A DNA stretch of 64,000 bases from Luzula sylvatica (taxonomy: Eukaryota; Streptophyta; Magnoliopsida; Poales; Juncaceae), in NCBI GenBank assembly GCA_946800325.1, contig OX326959.1, positions 22,242,742-22,306,741 on the forward strand, read 5' to 3'. The position numbers and the translations under genes were made by a program. This document shows, one piece after another, positions 1 to 14,237 of this stretch (its first letter is position 1; each line of letters starts with the position of its first letter). A model generated the notes under the pieces. It had not been told where the DNA came from. It did not search any database and saw only the letters and a list, made by a program, of their open reading frames with translations.

Positions 1-1418
1 TCAGACCCGTTTTGATTGAATAGTTCATTGCTGACATCACTCAATCTCCTCGACATAGCCACCTTAAGTTTACAAAAAGGAATCATAAAATTTTAGACTA
101 TATGAGGTCAACTTGCAAAACAGGCATTACGTAAAATTGCAGAAAAGAGAGGTCTTTCTTGCAAATTGAAGGGTTTAGGGTTTAGAGGTACCTGAGTTCT
201 TATAAGGGAATTTTTATCGAGTTTGTTAGTCTTGATTTTGGTCTTTTCTTTTCCTTCCAAGGAAACAAGGGATTGAATCGAGGACTCGTCCCAGCTCCTG
301 CGCACGGATTTCGACGATCCCATGATTGCGTCAGAGACTTTCGAAATACCCGTAACGATTATACCAGTTCTTTTCTTTCCTCCTCCTTCAATTGCTTGTC
401 CTGGTGACATTTTAAATACTCCAGACAATCTGTTACAAAAAAAGAAATGATCTAGTTTAGTTTAAATTTCAGAAATTTGTATGAAATTGAGGCACAATTG
501 CATGTCCGAAGTTGATTGAACGAAAGAAATGTATGAAATTGAGGCTTAATTCAATTATAAACGTATTAATTCGATTATGCTAGAGACCACTAACCTTCTA
601 CCAGGTGAGACAGAAGGGCGTCTAGCAGCTGGAGAAGAGGCACCTTTTCTCCCTGCAGGCGAAGGTTGTCTGTACCTAGATGGTACAACAATGGCTGCCT
701 CTTTAGCCACCCTTCTGTTCTCCTCTTTGGCAGCCTGCAAGCTTGGTACCACACATTTTGATGGTACTGGTGATGATGACCTCACGACACGCGTTGTATT
801 CGAATTTGAATTTGGATTCGAGTTTGAGTTGGAGTTGGAATTGGAGTTGGGATTTGAGAGTTTACTGACTGCGGGGGAAGCAGATCTACGACGTGAGGGT
901 TGTTTCTCCAATCGAGGGGTTATCAAGTTTTCTTTTGGAATGAGAATAGTACGCTTTGTTTTCGAAGAAGGCAATAAAGGAGGTGCTTGGTGATTAGGCG
1001 AAGCGGGTTGGATTACGAAACCAGCTCGATTTGGGGATGTATGCACCACGAGCGGCTCAGGAGATCCAATAAACGGGTGTGGCCGAGACGCCGGAACTGG
1101 ACGGAGACCAGCCGCTTTCGGTACTGGAGAAGCAGAAATAAACCGATCTACATGTACAAGTTGCCCTAGTTGGGGCCGATTCGAAAGTATCGAATCCGCA
1201 TCATGATTGGACAGACCCACATAAGTAGAATGAGAAGAATCGGATAGCTGGAGGTAGAAACCGTGAGAAGGCCAGAGATCGTCGGCAGTAGAAGCGGTAA
1301 GAGCGGGCACTATACCAATCACTTGTAGCACCGCGGATCGGTGCTCTCCAGTAACTTTCGTCTCCGATTCCATTGATTGAAGCAGCTTGAGAAGAACTCC
1401 GGGCGTGAGAGTCGCCAT
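1..1418 (-). CDS. DUF936 family protein, 5' part (three exons visible, runs off the left edge)
   Basis: Start ATG is at 1418. Exon 1 is 1418-595, exon 2 is 429-192 and exon 3 is 62 to beyond base 1. All junctions are GT-AG and the frame is kept: the exon 1/2 join gives [10 protein letters not shown] and exon 3 opens [11 protein letters not shown]. The N-terminus ([16 protein letters not shown], then [19 protein letters not shown] and [18 protein letters not shown]) is the hallmark of plant DUF936 proteins. A serine/proline-rich stretch with a run of alternating Asn and Ser (about residues 185-205) follows. Exon 2 carries the conserved block [22 protein letters not shown]. The molecular function is not established here; the family is plant-specific. 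The C-terminal part lies outside the window. Identification is by remembered family pattern, but start, frame and splicing are read directly from the sequence. [Confidence was missing in the original answer; 0 is a placeholder required by the schema.]. Confidence 0.
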
Positions 1419-1572
1419 TGGAGAGGTAGAGAGAAGAGAAGAGAAGAGAGGGGGAGTTCTTCGCCTTCGGGAATTTGGGAGAGGAGAGTTATAACTGGCA
1501 GTGCGGATATCACGTGATGAAGGTATAACTCTCGGGTGCTCTCGGTGTACAAATATTTGTATATGCGGATCG

Positions 1573-1579
1573 ATTTATA
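1573..1579 (-). promoter_or_regulatory. Possible TATA box of the DUF936 gene
   Basis: On the minus strand the bases read TATAAAT, about 155 nt upstream of the ATG at 1418. A purine/pyrimidine-rich leader (GA-rich on the plus strand, 1425-1460) lies between. Placement and sequence fit a TATA box, but no transcript start is known. Confidence 0.35.
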
Positions 1580-1699
1580 CAAGGTATTATGTTTGTGGAC
1601 CGAGTGTAAATAGAGAATTATATGTGCCGCAGGTTTACGTTGGGGTAGTGGTACTATTCGAATTTCAAATGCCCGCCGAGGGATGTGGCTATAATTAAT

Positions 1700-3434
1700 T
1701 ACTATCCATTTTTACATCAATGGAGATGTCCTGTATAGGACAAATTACAAATATATAAAGTCAACTTTTCAATATACTGGAGATGTGCTGTGATTTTGGC
1801 GTGAGAGAAGAAAAAATTTGGGGAAAAATATATTTTAAGTATCAATTAAATTAAACAATCAATTAAATCGTTAATTAAACTAATTAAAAAAACTAATCAA
1901 TTCATTTAATCATCATTTATCGCCTCATCAAGTTTTTTGAAAGGCAAACGGATTGTTTTGTTACTATTACTAACCTTGAATTGAATAATCTCCTTCATCC
2001 ATTTATTAAAAATGATGACGTGGCAGACATCTAAAGATCAGGAAATGAAGCCGTTACGGCATTTTGGATGGAGATGATTAATTTACCAAGATTAACATTT
2101 CTAATTATTGATAATAATTTCAACAAGGTTAAATAGTTAAGGCGTTAAATAGGTCTTTTTATTTAATAGAGTAGGGATTCGAAACACTTTGATAGTTATG
2201 TGAAACTGAATTTCTTCTATAATATTTATTTCTTGTTTTTTTTTTATTTTGTAATTCGAAAATGTCGATGTCCAAAACACTATCTTTTAATAGACGGAAT
2301 TTTCATTTCACGTGTACCTCATGAATCCTGTAATATCAAGTAAACATACATCTACGGTAATTTTTTTGCGATGGCAAAGGCCAAACTATCCCGAACTCAA
2401 AACTCTGCCAAGTAATACAAACCCGAGCTGATTCGATCAGAAAAAATGTAGAAAATTTGAATTAATATGGTGTTTATTTTATTTTTGTTCTGATAGAATC
2501 CGAGTTGTCAAATGTCCGATATAATCTAACTCAACAAAATGAATCGAGTTGATAATGATTTTTAGTCCAACAAAAATCCAAATGATGTATCATTCTTTAG
2601 AGTTTGTCGCTCCAAAATTAAATGGAAGTGTTCATTCTTAATTCTTCTTTATTATCACAAATCAAACAAATCCATAAGCTTCCGAATTTTTTTATGATTT
2701 GTACACTAAATAATAAAGTTAGATAATACACAATTTCTCAGGATAAATCTCAGGATAAATTTGGTGAGAATAAAATTACCATCAAAATGTGTTGTTTTTC
2801 TCTATTGCAATGAGGGGATAATAATGTGTTTCCCCGCCAGAAATTAATAAAACAAATCTTTTATAAAAAACTTATTTCATCATTTCATTCATGAAAAACA
2901 ATCTTTAGAGAACAACACGAATTTCTTTCAAATATCTCGCTAAGAACTTAATAGGTGCATTTCTATTTATTTTCTTATTTTTATCTTTAAAATTTCGGAG
3001 CCTCGGAGTTTTTTTGGACAGACTATTTTACTTTTTAAGATTGTTTTTCATGCTTGATTCTTTTTTTACAATATATTTTCATGTTATCTTTTTCAAAAAA
3101 ATTATGCTTGAATTTTTTTCATAAAAGATTTCACGCAATTTTTATGAAAATTATCGAGATTGCATATTTCATATGGTGATAATATTTTTAGAGTTAATAT
3201 TTATTTTTTGCGGTTACTCTTACTTTTACAAAAATCTCTAAAATACTCATTTTTTATTATGATATTTATGATAAGCAAATAATCTATTAATTTATGAAAC
3301 GTACTTTTCTTAGAATAACATTACAAAATCATCAATAATCCAACTAAGCAAAGATTTAAAAAACTGTAGATGAATAAAAATTATATATATATGGAGAATC
3401 TTAGACCATGAATTGTGTTCGCTTTTTTATTTAA
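1700..3434. other. AT-rich intergenic DNA
   Basis: No convincing reading frame, RNA gene or terminal repeats were found. The sequence is AT-rich with many short A and T runs. Confidence 0.5.
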
Positions 3435-3642
3435 CTAGCTTTTGCCCCGCGCAAATTGTGCGGGAGTTCTCGAGTTAATAACGATTATTTTTTGTGTTGT
3501 GTAATTATTTTCTTAACTTCATTTTTTTTATGTTGTATCTGATACATTATATTTCTTTACGTGATGTTGTAATTGAGTGTAGTTTCTTGTGAAAATTGAG
3601 TTGTCGCGGAATATTTAGATCCGATGAATACAAATCGCAATT

Positions 3643-4080
3643 GAGTATCTCGACCATTTCAAAGTAGCTTCTGGATTAAATGCTGCTCTCCATCTCTACG
3701 CAATAAAAGTTATGCCTAAAACATGAAAGAAATTATCAACGGTCATAATTAAAATATTGGAAATGACAAAATTACCCCTCAATGAATGTGGCTGAGTGTT
3801 GTGGCCATTTTGAAGTAGTCTTCCGGGTATAATACTGATCTCCACCTCCTCGCACTCAAAAACCATTCCATTCTGCCTAAAACACGAAAGAAATTATATC
3901 AACATTTAGAATCAAAATATTGTAAATGACAAAAATACCCCTCTCGGAATGCGACTGAGTATCGTGGACATTTTTATGTAGCCTTGTGGGTTTAATTTTG
4001 CTCTCCATCTCCCTCGCACTCAAAGCCATTCCATTTTGCCTGAACGAACTCGTTTCGGTTGCACCAATCATAACCAAAAT
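3643..4080. repeat. About 150-160 bp tandem repeat, three imperfect copies, inside the Helitron
   Basis: The phrase GAGTAT(or GTTG)..GG/CCATTT recurs near 3643, 3792 and 3954. Each copy continues through a CTCTCCATCTC-like block, a CATTCCATTTTGCCT-like block and AATGACAAAA-T-ACCCCTC. The copies differ at many positions, so the duplication is old. Confidence 0.7.
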
Positions 4081-4289
4081 CATGGTCTCGAGTCAGAATA
4101 AAATTACCATATTACCCTGGTCCTGCATAGGTCCCGAATTTCTTTCTCTCTTTTCAATTTCCAGAAATATAGCAAAGTCCCAACGTTTTTCCGAATCTGG
4201 TTTACTTATGAAATTATAATTATCATTAAAATCTACAAAAAATAATATAATACGACATATATTTCAAAAAAACCCTGTCTTTTAAAAAA

Positions 4290-4990
4290 AATTGAAATTA
4301 TCACATATATCCCTAGTAAATATGAAACTTATATATCCGTATAAATATATGAAAGTAATGATATAATTTGACAAATATAAAAAGTGTATATTTAAAAAAA
4401 AACCTAAAATTTGAATGAATACGCCTACGAAAATCTGAAATTATCATATATAACCCTATAAAAATATGAAAGTAATGATATCATATGAAAAATATTAAAA
4501 AAAAAAATTGAAAAATATATATAATTAACATGTATAAAAAACTGAAATTATCATATATGTATCCTAATATAAATATGAAATTAATGATATAATATGAAAA
4601 GTTGAGAACTATCACAAAAAGCTTCTATGTTTTAAAAAATCTGAAACTATGATGTATCCCCCTACAAAAATATTAATTATCATATATATCCCTATACAAA
4701 TCTCAAATTAATGATGTAATATGTGGAATAAAATAAAAACTGTATTTGAAAAAATAAAAAAATAGCATGCATACCTCTGGAAAAAACATAAATTATCATA
4801 TTGACCATTATAAAAAATTCTGAATTAATGATACAATATGAGAAATATTTAAAAAATCTGAAATTATCATGTATAACCTTACAAAATCTGATATTACCAT
4901 ATATACCCCTATAATAATCTTAAAATAATGATATCGCATGAGAAATATTTAAAAAGCCCTTACATTTAAAAAAGCTGAAATTGTTATAAC
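4290..4990. repeat. Degenerate roughly 100 bp AT-rich repeats inside the Helitron
   Basis: The motif GAAATTATCATATATA-CCCTA recurs near 4294, 4437, 4544, 4675, 4860 and 4891. It is mostly followed by AATGATATAATATG and an A-rich tail. The copies are diverged and spacing varies. Confidence 0.65.
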
Positions 4991-5206
4991 ATAGAAAAAT
5001 CTTAAAAAACCCCTATATTTACTGAAATTTTCACACAAAAAAAAAAATATTCATGAACAGTAACATTATTTTATGAACAGTAACAGTTTATGTACAGTAT
5101 TTATGCACATTACGTATGAACAGTAACGGCGGATGAACAGTACGCCGACGTGGCTGAATGCTGGGGCAGGAAATTGTTCAGCATTATATCTATTAATAGA
5201 TTTATA

Positions 5207-5930
5207 GAGGGACTTACATATTTATCCTTTGTTAAATTTAAAATTACATATTTACCCTTCTTAAAATTAAAATATCATATTTACTCTTTCATAAATCTAA
5301 AATATCATATTTGCCCAAAAACTAAAAACCACCTAATTTCTCCGTTAAACTTAACGGTCAACATTTCAAATTACTATTTTATCATTTGCATATTTACCCT
5401 TCTAAAAATCCAAAATATCGTATTTAGCTCTTTAAAAATAAAAATATCATATTTACCCCCTCGATAATAAAAATAACAAACATACCCTTACTCACTCGAC
5501 AAGAAGAAATCACACTCTACAATTTATAATATTTTTAGTTATGATTATATTTTTGCAATGAAGCTATATTTTTTATATATTATTTTGTCATTTGAGATTG
5601 GTAGAATGATTATTTTTTGGAATTTTATTGATGGATTTTTTGTGTTTATATTATTATCTATGAGATTGTATTGTTATATTCTGTGGGTAAATATCATTTT
5701 TTATTTTTAAAAGATAAATATGACATTTTGGATTTTTAGAAAGATGAATATGTAAAAGGTAAAATAGTTGATCGTTAATTTTAACGAAAAAATTGGATGG
5801 TTATTAATTTTTTGGTAAATATGATATTTTAGATTTATGAAAGAGTAAATATGGTATTTTAATTTTAAAAAGCATAAATATATAATTTTAAATTTAAGAA
5901 AGGATAAATATGTAATTTTAATTTTAGAGT
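5207..5930. mobile_element. Mutator-like palindromic MITE, copy 1, right end lost
   Basis: Same family as 14238-14899 and 19700-20411. It starts near 5207 with a degenerate form of GGGGGATTTACATATTTA and has the same long imperfect palindrome. It stops near 5930, before the expected TAAATCCCCC terminus, so no target duplication can be read. It begins only a few bases beyond the Helitron 5' end at 5200. Confidence 0.7.
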
Positions 5931-6653
5931 CATGAGATCTTGTCTGGAATACATACTATAATTAAAAGGATATATCGAAGATTTGTGTAAAAATATAGAT
6001 AATCCTTTTTGACAAAGAAATACTAGTTTCAGAAAGGGCGATATATATTTTATATATCATATTGATTTGATGTATTTTTAATTTTAGTAATTGTAATTGT
6101 AATTTGATATAATATGAATGGAACAATAATCACAACTATCACCGTACATGAAAATGTTAAAATATTTATCGTTCTTGCTATTTAAAAATGAACTTGAAAG
6201 AAAAAATTCAGGAGATGATAAGATTTCTTTTGAGAGGGCACCATATTCAATCAGTTCATTTCAAGAGAATTATTTTTTATATTGATTTGAAATGTGTTGA
6301 AATGTAGGAATTATTATTTTTATAATTAGAATAATTTATTTTAGTATAAATATTTTTCTAATAACAAATATATTAATTTTTAAAAATATAAAATGTTTTA
6401 AAACTTGTATTTTCTTTTTAATTTATGATAGAATAAATAAGCACTTCGATTAAACACATCGAGATTTTTCAAGATTTTTTTTTTTAATGTCATGAAATAT
6501 AAATGATATGAAATATTTTCACATATTTTATATCAATGCATACTTCAAAACTCAAACCAAACAACCAATGGTCCAATGCATTCTCCAAATCTTGAAAGAG
6601 GCAACGCTTAGCTTCTTTTAAATGCATTCGTCACATTTTATATTTTAGAGAGG
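5931..6653. other. AT-rich intergenic DNA
   Basis: Nothing recognisable; no coding frame or terminal repeats seen. Confidence 0.5.
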
Positions 6654-6661
6654 TGTATTGG

Positions 6662-7334
6662 TAGAGCTGGCAAAATGTGATCTGATCCGAAAAAAAAGAT
6701 CCGATCCGTCAAAATTCGATTCGAACCGAAAAATATTGAAAAGTCAACAATCCGAAATCAAACGAACCGAATCCGAATGATTCAAACCCGAAATGGAAAT
6801 GAAACCGAAATGGAACCAAAACAGAAAGACCCGAACGCGAAATCGACTCGAAACTGAATGACTCGAACTCGAAATGGACCCGAAACCCGAACTAACTCGA
6901 AATTCGGATATCCGAAACTCACGACCCGAATGATCATAAACTCACGATCCGAATGATCCGAAATTCGCTATCCGAATGAAAGACCCGAAAATTAATATAT
7001 TATTGTTGTCTCGGAAGTCGGAATCAATAAAATAAATTCGGAATGATCCGAAAATAAAATTTTAGAAAAACGAATGATTCGAAATCAAATTTTGTGAAAT
7101 CTAAAAGACTCGAAAATCGAAATAAGCAAGACCCGAATAACTCGAAAATCGAAACGATTAGGAACCGAATGACCCGAAAATCGAAACGATACGGAATCAT
7201 ATGATTCGGAAATCGAAACGACCCGAAACCGAAACTATCCGAAACCCGAACAATCCGGAACTCGAACGACCCGCGACCAAAACAATCCGAATTCGAAATG
7301 AATCGATCCAACCCGCCTTATTGCCACCTCTCTA
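6662..7334. mobile_element. hAT-like non-autonomous element filled with CCGAA words
   Basis: An exact 8-bp TSD, TGTATTGG, flanks it (6654-6661 and 7335-7342). The ends are inverted repeats: TAGAGCTGGCAA on the left and TTGCCACCTCTCTA on the right. The body is a dense array of CCGAAAT/ACCCGAA words. There is no transposase frame. An 8-bp duplication fits the hAT superfamily. Confidence 0.8.
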
Positions 7335-7362
7335 TGTATTGGTACATGATACATTAAATATA

Positions 7363-8553
7363 GGAGCATTTCTGCATGTAGTCCTTTTTGGAATAAAAAT
7401 TCAAAAACTAACCCCCTTTTCGCAAATATTCCAAAAATAACCCCTTTCGGGTTTTTAAATCTCTAGATTTAAAATCCAGCCACGTTAATCACCTAAATAC
7501 TCAGATGTGTCGGCTTTTGCACAATTAACGAATGGCTGGATTTTAAATGCAGCCACATAAAGTAGAATGGCTGGATTTTAAATGTAGCCACAAAAAGTAC
7601 AAATGGTTGGATTTTAAATCTTGCCATCAAAATTTCAGATTGGTGCTCTTTTATTAAATAAATAGAATTTGTATTTTTTCTTTTAGACCCTTAGAAGATT
7701 TAAAATTGTTAATAACATTTATTAAAAATAATTAAATACTATTATATTATTTTTAATTAATAAATACAAAAATAAATTACGTATAATTAATAATAAAATA
7801 ATATTTTACGATTTGTCGCGAAAAAAACAAGAGAGAGAGAACGAACGTTCAAGTTTTTTGACCAAATGGACCATTTCCCGCTCAAAAAGTACACTCTTGG
7901 AAATAATGATATTTTTATTTTTTTTTAAATCATACATCACAAATAATACTTTTATATTAATAAAATAATATTAAAATAATATTAATTTAATTAATAAAAT
8001 ACAAAAATAAATTACGTATAATGATAATAATAAAAGTATTATTCGTGATGTATTTTATTAATAAAGTACACTCTTGTTTTTTTCGCGATAAATCGTAAAA
8101 TATTATTTTATTATTATCATTATACGTAATTTATTTTTGTATTTTATTAATTAAAAATAATATAATAGTATTTAATTATTTTTAATAAATGTTATTAACA
8201 ATTTTAAATCTTCTAAGGGTCTAAAAGAAAAAATACAAATTCTATTTATTTAATAAAAGAGCACCAATCTGAAATTTTGATGGCAAGATTTAAAATCCAG
8301 CCATTCGTACTTTTTGTGGTTACATTTAAAATCCAGCCATTCTACTTTATGTGGCTACATTTAAAATTCAGCCATTCGTTAATTGTGCAAAATCTGACAC
8401 ATCTGAGTATTTAGGTGATTAACGTGGCTGGATTTTAAATCTAGACGTTGGCGGGATTTAAAAATTCGAAAGGAATTATTTTTGGAATATTTGTGAAAAA
8501 AGAGTTAGTTTTTGAATTATTATTCCAAAAAGGGCTACATGCAGAAATGCTCC
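7363..8553. mobile_element. Mutator-like foldback element, 1.19 kb, upstream of CDKB1
   Basis: An exact 9-bp TSD, TTAAATATA, flanks it (7354-7362 and 8554-8562). The ends are perfect inverses, GGAGCATTTCTGCATG and CATGCAGAAATGCTCC. Each arm is about 480 bp and carries repeated GGCTGGATTTTAAAT blocks. The centre (about 7840-8070) is a short AT-rich spacer, so the element can fold into a long hairpin. No coding frame was seen. The 9-bp duplication and long terminal inverted repeats fit a Mutator-like MITE. Its right edge lies 286 bp from the CDKB1 start codon. Confidence 0.88.
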
Positions 8554-8670
8554 TTAAATATACTACTCTCTTTATAATAATAGTCAACCTTAACAAGGTT
8601 CACTGGACAATGCACATCACACATGAATTGAGTAATTCACACTACAAATTCAAATTTCAAAAATTCTCGA

Positions 8671-8723
8671 CCGTTATATCGGCGCTCCACTAATATTCAC
8701 CTTTTCCGGCCCATTTATATAAG
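8671..8723 (+). promoter_or_regulatory. CDKB1 core promoter: MSA-like core, GGCCCA and TATA box
   Basis: A TATA-like TTTATATAAG lies at 8714-8723, about 116 bp before the ATG. GGCCCA (site II-like, 8708-8713) is just upstream. CCGTT at 8671-8675 is the reverse complement of AACGG, the core of the mitosis-specific activator element bound by three-repeat MYBs. A weak E2F-like GGCGC follows at 8681-8685. The arrangement suits a cell-cycle gene but rests on short motifs. Confidence 0.5.
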
Positions 8724-8839
8724 CCCAGCCTATCAACTCATCTTCTAAACTGCCCCAATTTCGCCATTTTCCCTCTCACGCCACCATTTCAAATCCTCGA
8801 TTCGCTCTCCTCTCGGATCAGATCAAACCCTAGGTGGAA

Positions 8840-10329
<1,490 letters not shown>

Positions 10330-10585
10330 AAATTTTAATTTCATGTCCGTTCAAGATTAATTTGAATGGAACGTTAATTTTATTAGTTCTTTGTATTTCA
10401 TTTTTTTTGGTTGTTAACTTGACTACTTTGTTTTAATCCATTTATTCTTTTTTGGTTGAATGTGATGATATTACCCAACGAAATGTTTCAGAGAAAAAAA
10501 AGTATGATTAGTGTAAAGAATTATTAAAATGAAAATAAGATTGTCAGACTTAAACTTAATGGTGATTAAGGTCAAGCCTGCAATA

Positions 10586-11756
10586 TTATATTCTAGATGT
10601 ATAAAATACTAACGATGGGGTGTAGAGTTCGTTCGTCAATATGTCGGCAATTTGGAATTCGGTGTGAATATATCGAACAAACAAATGTTTCGAGGAGACG
10701 AGATCGCGAACAAGATGAAAATCAATTTTGATATGCTTGGTACGAATGTGAAAAATAAGATTATGCGTGCGACAATATTTGAGTTGGGGAAAATGAAGTT
10801 CGCAAAGTAAATATTGGAAGATCAAGACTACGATATTCAGCCTCAGTACCTAGTGAGCTAAGGTGGTTTGTTTCTTGGAGGATCAAGAAAAATACAATAG
10901 CCGGTTGTGAAATTGCGATCGTTGGGGTAATCGGTCCAATCCGAGTTAAAGTAGTTTTAAAGGTCAAAGATTAGGAGAAGCTTGGAAGAAGAGTCCATGA
11001 GTGAGAGAGTATCTTTAAGTTAGTGTAAAATGTGTTTCACGGCGGTCCAATGAGTCTCAGTTGGCGTTAGGGGTGTTCAAACGGTTCGAATTATTCGGAT
11101 ACTGAACCGAACGTGTCAAATTCGATTTAACCGGTTCGATTTTTCTGTTTATTTGGTTCGGTTCGGTTCAAAAAATGGTATTGTTCGATTTATTTGGTTC
11201 GGTTCGATTCAAAAAATGGTATTGTTCGATTTATTTGGTTCGGTTCGGTTTTGGTGTTCTAAAAATCGATTAAACCGAACCGGCCAAATAACATCCCACT
11301 TTTTATATATTTTTAATATATTAATATCAAAATATAAAAAATAATATAATTATCTTATAAATTAACATATGATATTTATTTATATTTTTGATGAATAAGA
11401 TATAAATTTTATTGTTAATTTTTTTATTTTAAATTATAATGTTTCTTATTTGATTCAACCGAATAAACCCAATAACGATTCGGTTTATTCGGTTCGGTTT
11501 TTGATCGGTTCAAAAGTTAAAACTGTTCGGTTCGGTTTGAATTTTATCCGGTTCGGTTTAAATCGGTTTGGCCTAATTTGGTTCGGTTCGAACCAAACCG
11601 ACCGAATGAAAACTTCTAGTTGGCGCGTGCATGAATTGTGAGACTTTCTTGACCACAAAGAGATTTCGAGTCATGTTATTGGAGGGCCTCAACCATTCTA
11701 CGTCGACTCGACCTTCTCTGGAGTAATAATAGATTATAGAGGCATACACCTCAATT
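10586..11756 (-). mobile_element. Ty1/copia retrotransposon remnant (3' end of pol), split by a hAT-like element
   Basis: On the minus strand, from high to low coordinates, degraded copia pol blocks appear in the family's order. First is a VVKKVSQFMHAPT-like block (11756-11626), then after the inserted element ETHWTAVKHIL (about 11058-11020). RNase H-like TEAEYRS follows near 10840, then TKHIKIDFHLVRDLV and the terminal QIADILTNEL near 10640. Stops and frameshifts are frequent and no LTRs were recognised, so this is a dead fragment. The pieces either side of 11067-11617 join in order, so that element was inserted later. Confidence 0.8.
11067..11617. mobile_element. hAT-like element with GGTTCGGTT words, inserted in the copia remnant
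   Basis: The TSD AGTTGGCG is exact (11059-11066 and 11618-11625). The left end reads TTAGGGGTGTTCA; the right end is a degenerate inverse. Arrays of CGGTTCGGTT and GAACCGAA words fill both ends around an AT-rich centre. No transposase frame. Confidence 0.8.
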
Positions 11757-12286
11757 TAGGGGTGTTCATTCGGTCGGTTCGGTTCAAACCGAACCGAATA
11801 AGGTCAAACCAATTTAAATCGAACCGAACTAAATTTAAACTGAACCGAACCGTTTTAAGTTTTGAACCGATTAAGAACCGAACCGAATAAACCGAATTCT
11901 TATTCGGTTGAACCGAATAAGAAACATTATAATTTTAAAATAAAAATAAATTTATCGAAAAAGTATATTTTATTTATCAAAAAATATAAATACATATTAT
12001 AAAATAAAATAATATTATTTTGACAAAAAAATTATCTTATTTTTGTATATTTTAACATTATTATATTAAAAATTATGAAAAATGAGATGTTATTCGGTCG
12101 GTTCGGTCGGTTCGGTTTAACCGGTTTTCATCACATCAAAACCGAACTGAACCGAATAAACCGAACAATACCATTTTTTGAACCGAACCGAACCAAATAA
12201 ACCGAAAAACCGAACCGATTAAACCGAATTCGACCGGTTCGGTTCGGTATCCGAATAAACCAAACCGTTTGAACACCCCTACTGAC
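11757..12286. mobile_element. Second copy of the GGTTCGGTT-word hAT-like family, opposite orientation
   Basis: It starts TAGGGGTGTTCATTCGG and ends CCGTTTGAACACCCCTA. The interior matches the copy at 11067-11617 in inverse orientation. No exact target duplication is visible; ACCTCA recurs imperfectly on both flanks. It separates the copia remnant from the CDKB1 pseudogene fragment. Confidence 0.75.
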
Positions 12287-12292
12287 CTCATG

Positions 12293-12560
12293 GTCGAGGG
12301 ACGCCAACGGAGGAGTGCCAAACTGGGAGTGACGAGTCTACGAGATTACTCAGATTAGCGTGAGTATCTGCAATGGACAACGCAGAGTCTTCGGTGAGCC
12401 ATTCCTTGTCTCGATCCTCTTGACCCCGGTCTCCTATCTGTAATAATTAGTTTTGCGTGTGTTCAAGATTAATTTTGGATGAAACGACAATTTCAATGAT
12501 TTTCTTGTATTTCATTTCTTGATTATTTACTTGACTACTTTGTTTAATTCATTTATTCTT
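12293..12560 (+). pseudogene. Decayed duplicate of the CDKB1 3' end, final exon missing
   Basis: From ACGCCAACGG at about 12301 the sequence follows CDKB1 exon 7 (10019-10149) with many substitutions and small indels, then the start of its last intron (TAATAATTA...TTTTGCGT). It then jumps straight to the CDKB1 3' UTR (GTTCAAGATTAATTT, parent about 10348) and runs on through TTGACTACTTTGTTTAA. Intron 7's remainder and all of exon 8 are absent. It cannot encode a kinase. It records a local duplication followed by a deletion. Confidence 0.88.
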
Positions 12561-12640
12561 AAAGGGGTACACATGCTATTTTGAGAATTTTATGGGGTAC
12601 ACTTGAAAATGTTTTACATAATTAGGCTTGCAAAAGCTTC

Positions 12641-12710
12641 AATGAACTCTGAAGAAGTTAGCCTACGGGCGGGCCTTACACCTCAAAAAAAAAATGAACT
12701 TTGAAGAAGT
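12641..12710. mobile_element. Tiny poly(A)-tailed insertion with an 18-bp direct repeat
   Basis: AATGAACTCTGAAGAAGT (12641-12658) recurs with one mismatch at 12693-12710. Between them are 34 bp: TAGCCTACGGGCGGG..., ending in a run of A. Long target duplications and an A tail are the signs of LINE-driven retroposition, so this may be a severely 5'-truncated SINE or cDNA. Confidence 0.55.
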
Positions 12711-14228
12711 AGAAAACACATCTTCTAATTGAACCCGAATATAATAATAGAGAGATTATTTAAAAGGGTGGAAAATCAATATCACTAATCTCCATCTGGG
12801 CTTTATTTTGAGACCTTTATAATTACGTGTTTTCCAAACTGAAAATGATTTATTTTTGTAATATTTGATCATGGACTTTATAATACAAGTGCTAAATACT
12901 TTTGTAGCATTTTTCCTAGTTTTACTGGTTTTAAAATTTGGTGGTTGAGGAGTTGAAATCAAGTCAAGTACATTCAGACTGAAGCAATTTCCAAAGGGCT
13001 TGTTTTATTAGTATTTTTAATTGTTTTCAAATTCCAGAGGAAATATTCTACGAATTCCTTAATTGTGCTACATTGTTGAAAATGTAGGTGCCCTACAAAT
13101 TTCAAAAAATAAATAAATAAATAAACTAGAAAATTATTGTCGTGGCAGGCCATATGGAGATCTGGACCACAAAAATGTCTTTTTTCTTTAAATTTTGTAC
13201 AATATTTGATATTTTAGCAGTCAGGGGTGAAGGTTGTGACTTATTTTTATTGAATTGTATTCATAATTAACAAGCAATATATATAATTATCAAATAACTA
13301 CTCAACTTAGCATCCTTCTATATGCTTTTTGGAAGTCAGGTTTTAAAATCAATGTACAAATACTTTTTTTAGGATAGCACAAATTGTTACAAGTCTTTAA
13401 CCCTTGTTTGTCATGAATGCCATGTGGGTCGGCAAATGGGGATGCTTCTCTGCTTGGTTGAGTAACACATCATTCATTAAAGATACATCCATTCCAAGCC
13501 TTCTCATTACTCGTTTTCCACATGAATTTGTTGGGAGTTCCATAGCATTAATTTCCTACTTCCAACTCCTTGTATTGTATATGATGATTTTTGTGTAGTC
13601 ATGTGTGTAATATTCATGAAAAAGAGTTTTGTGTTTATGTTTAATTAGTGATATTGGAGGCGGAAATAATAACATAAATTTCTAGGATTAAATAGGATAT
13701 GTTATAAATTGGTTTCGATTTTAACATGATGATTACAAAAGATAAAAGAGTTTTTTCTCATTACAATGAAAATTTTAACAATAATAATAAGAACTAAAAT
13801 AACATGATAGATAGATTTCGAACATCGTTTCATACCAAAGTTGAAATTAACTCCGAAATTAATGATTATCTATATAAGTCTTGTGGTGAGAAAAAGACAT
13901 TGAGAAAAGAGAGGAGAAACAACAAAATTTGAAAAAACGAGTGTGCATCGTATTGTTCATTGGATATTTGTTGTTTATTGGATTTATAATTTTGTAACGA
14001 TAGATTTCTAAAAGATAAGTTCATTTTTTAATATTTACACTCATTAAATTATGCACATAATATAGTGTTGGATGAAAAAAAAAATGATTACTACTCAAAA
14101 AAATTTATACAACTCAAAATATTTGTATCGAGTCAGTTAAACTATGATTATAGTCAAAATATTAATTTCTTATAATTACAGTTATGGTAATGAGATGTAA
14201 TATTTTCACAATTGTGTCGTTGCGCCAT
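12711..14228. other. AT-rich intergenic DNA
   Basis: No recognised gene. A 64-codon frame at 13404-13598 is slightly more GC-rich than its surroundings but matches nothing I know and lacks gene context. Confidence 0.4.
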
Positions 14229-14237
14229 TATTTTTTA

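Larger units (their letters stand above)
3435..5200 (-). mobile_element. Non-autonomous Helitron (minus-strand orientation)
   Basis: Read on the minus strand, the element begins TCTATTAATAGATATAATGC at 5200, preceded by an A. It ends at 3435 with CTAG, followed by T. Just inside the 3' end is a GC-rich hairpin (CCCGC, seven-base loop, GCGGG) and then GCAAAAGCTAG. A 5' TC, a 3' CTRR preceded by a hairpin, and insertion between A and T are the defining Helitron features. The 5' subterminal part has repeated TACTGTTCAT words (about 5045-5140), common in plant Helitrons. No Rep/helicase frame is present, so it cannot move itself. The interior holds two sets of tandem repeats. Length is 1,766 bp. 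Confidence 0.85.
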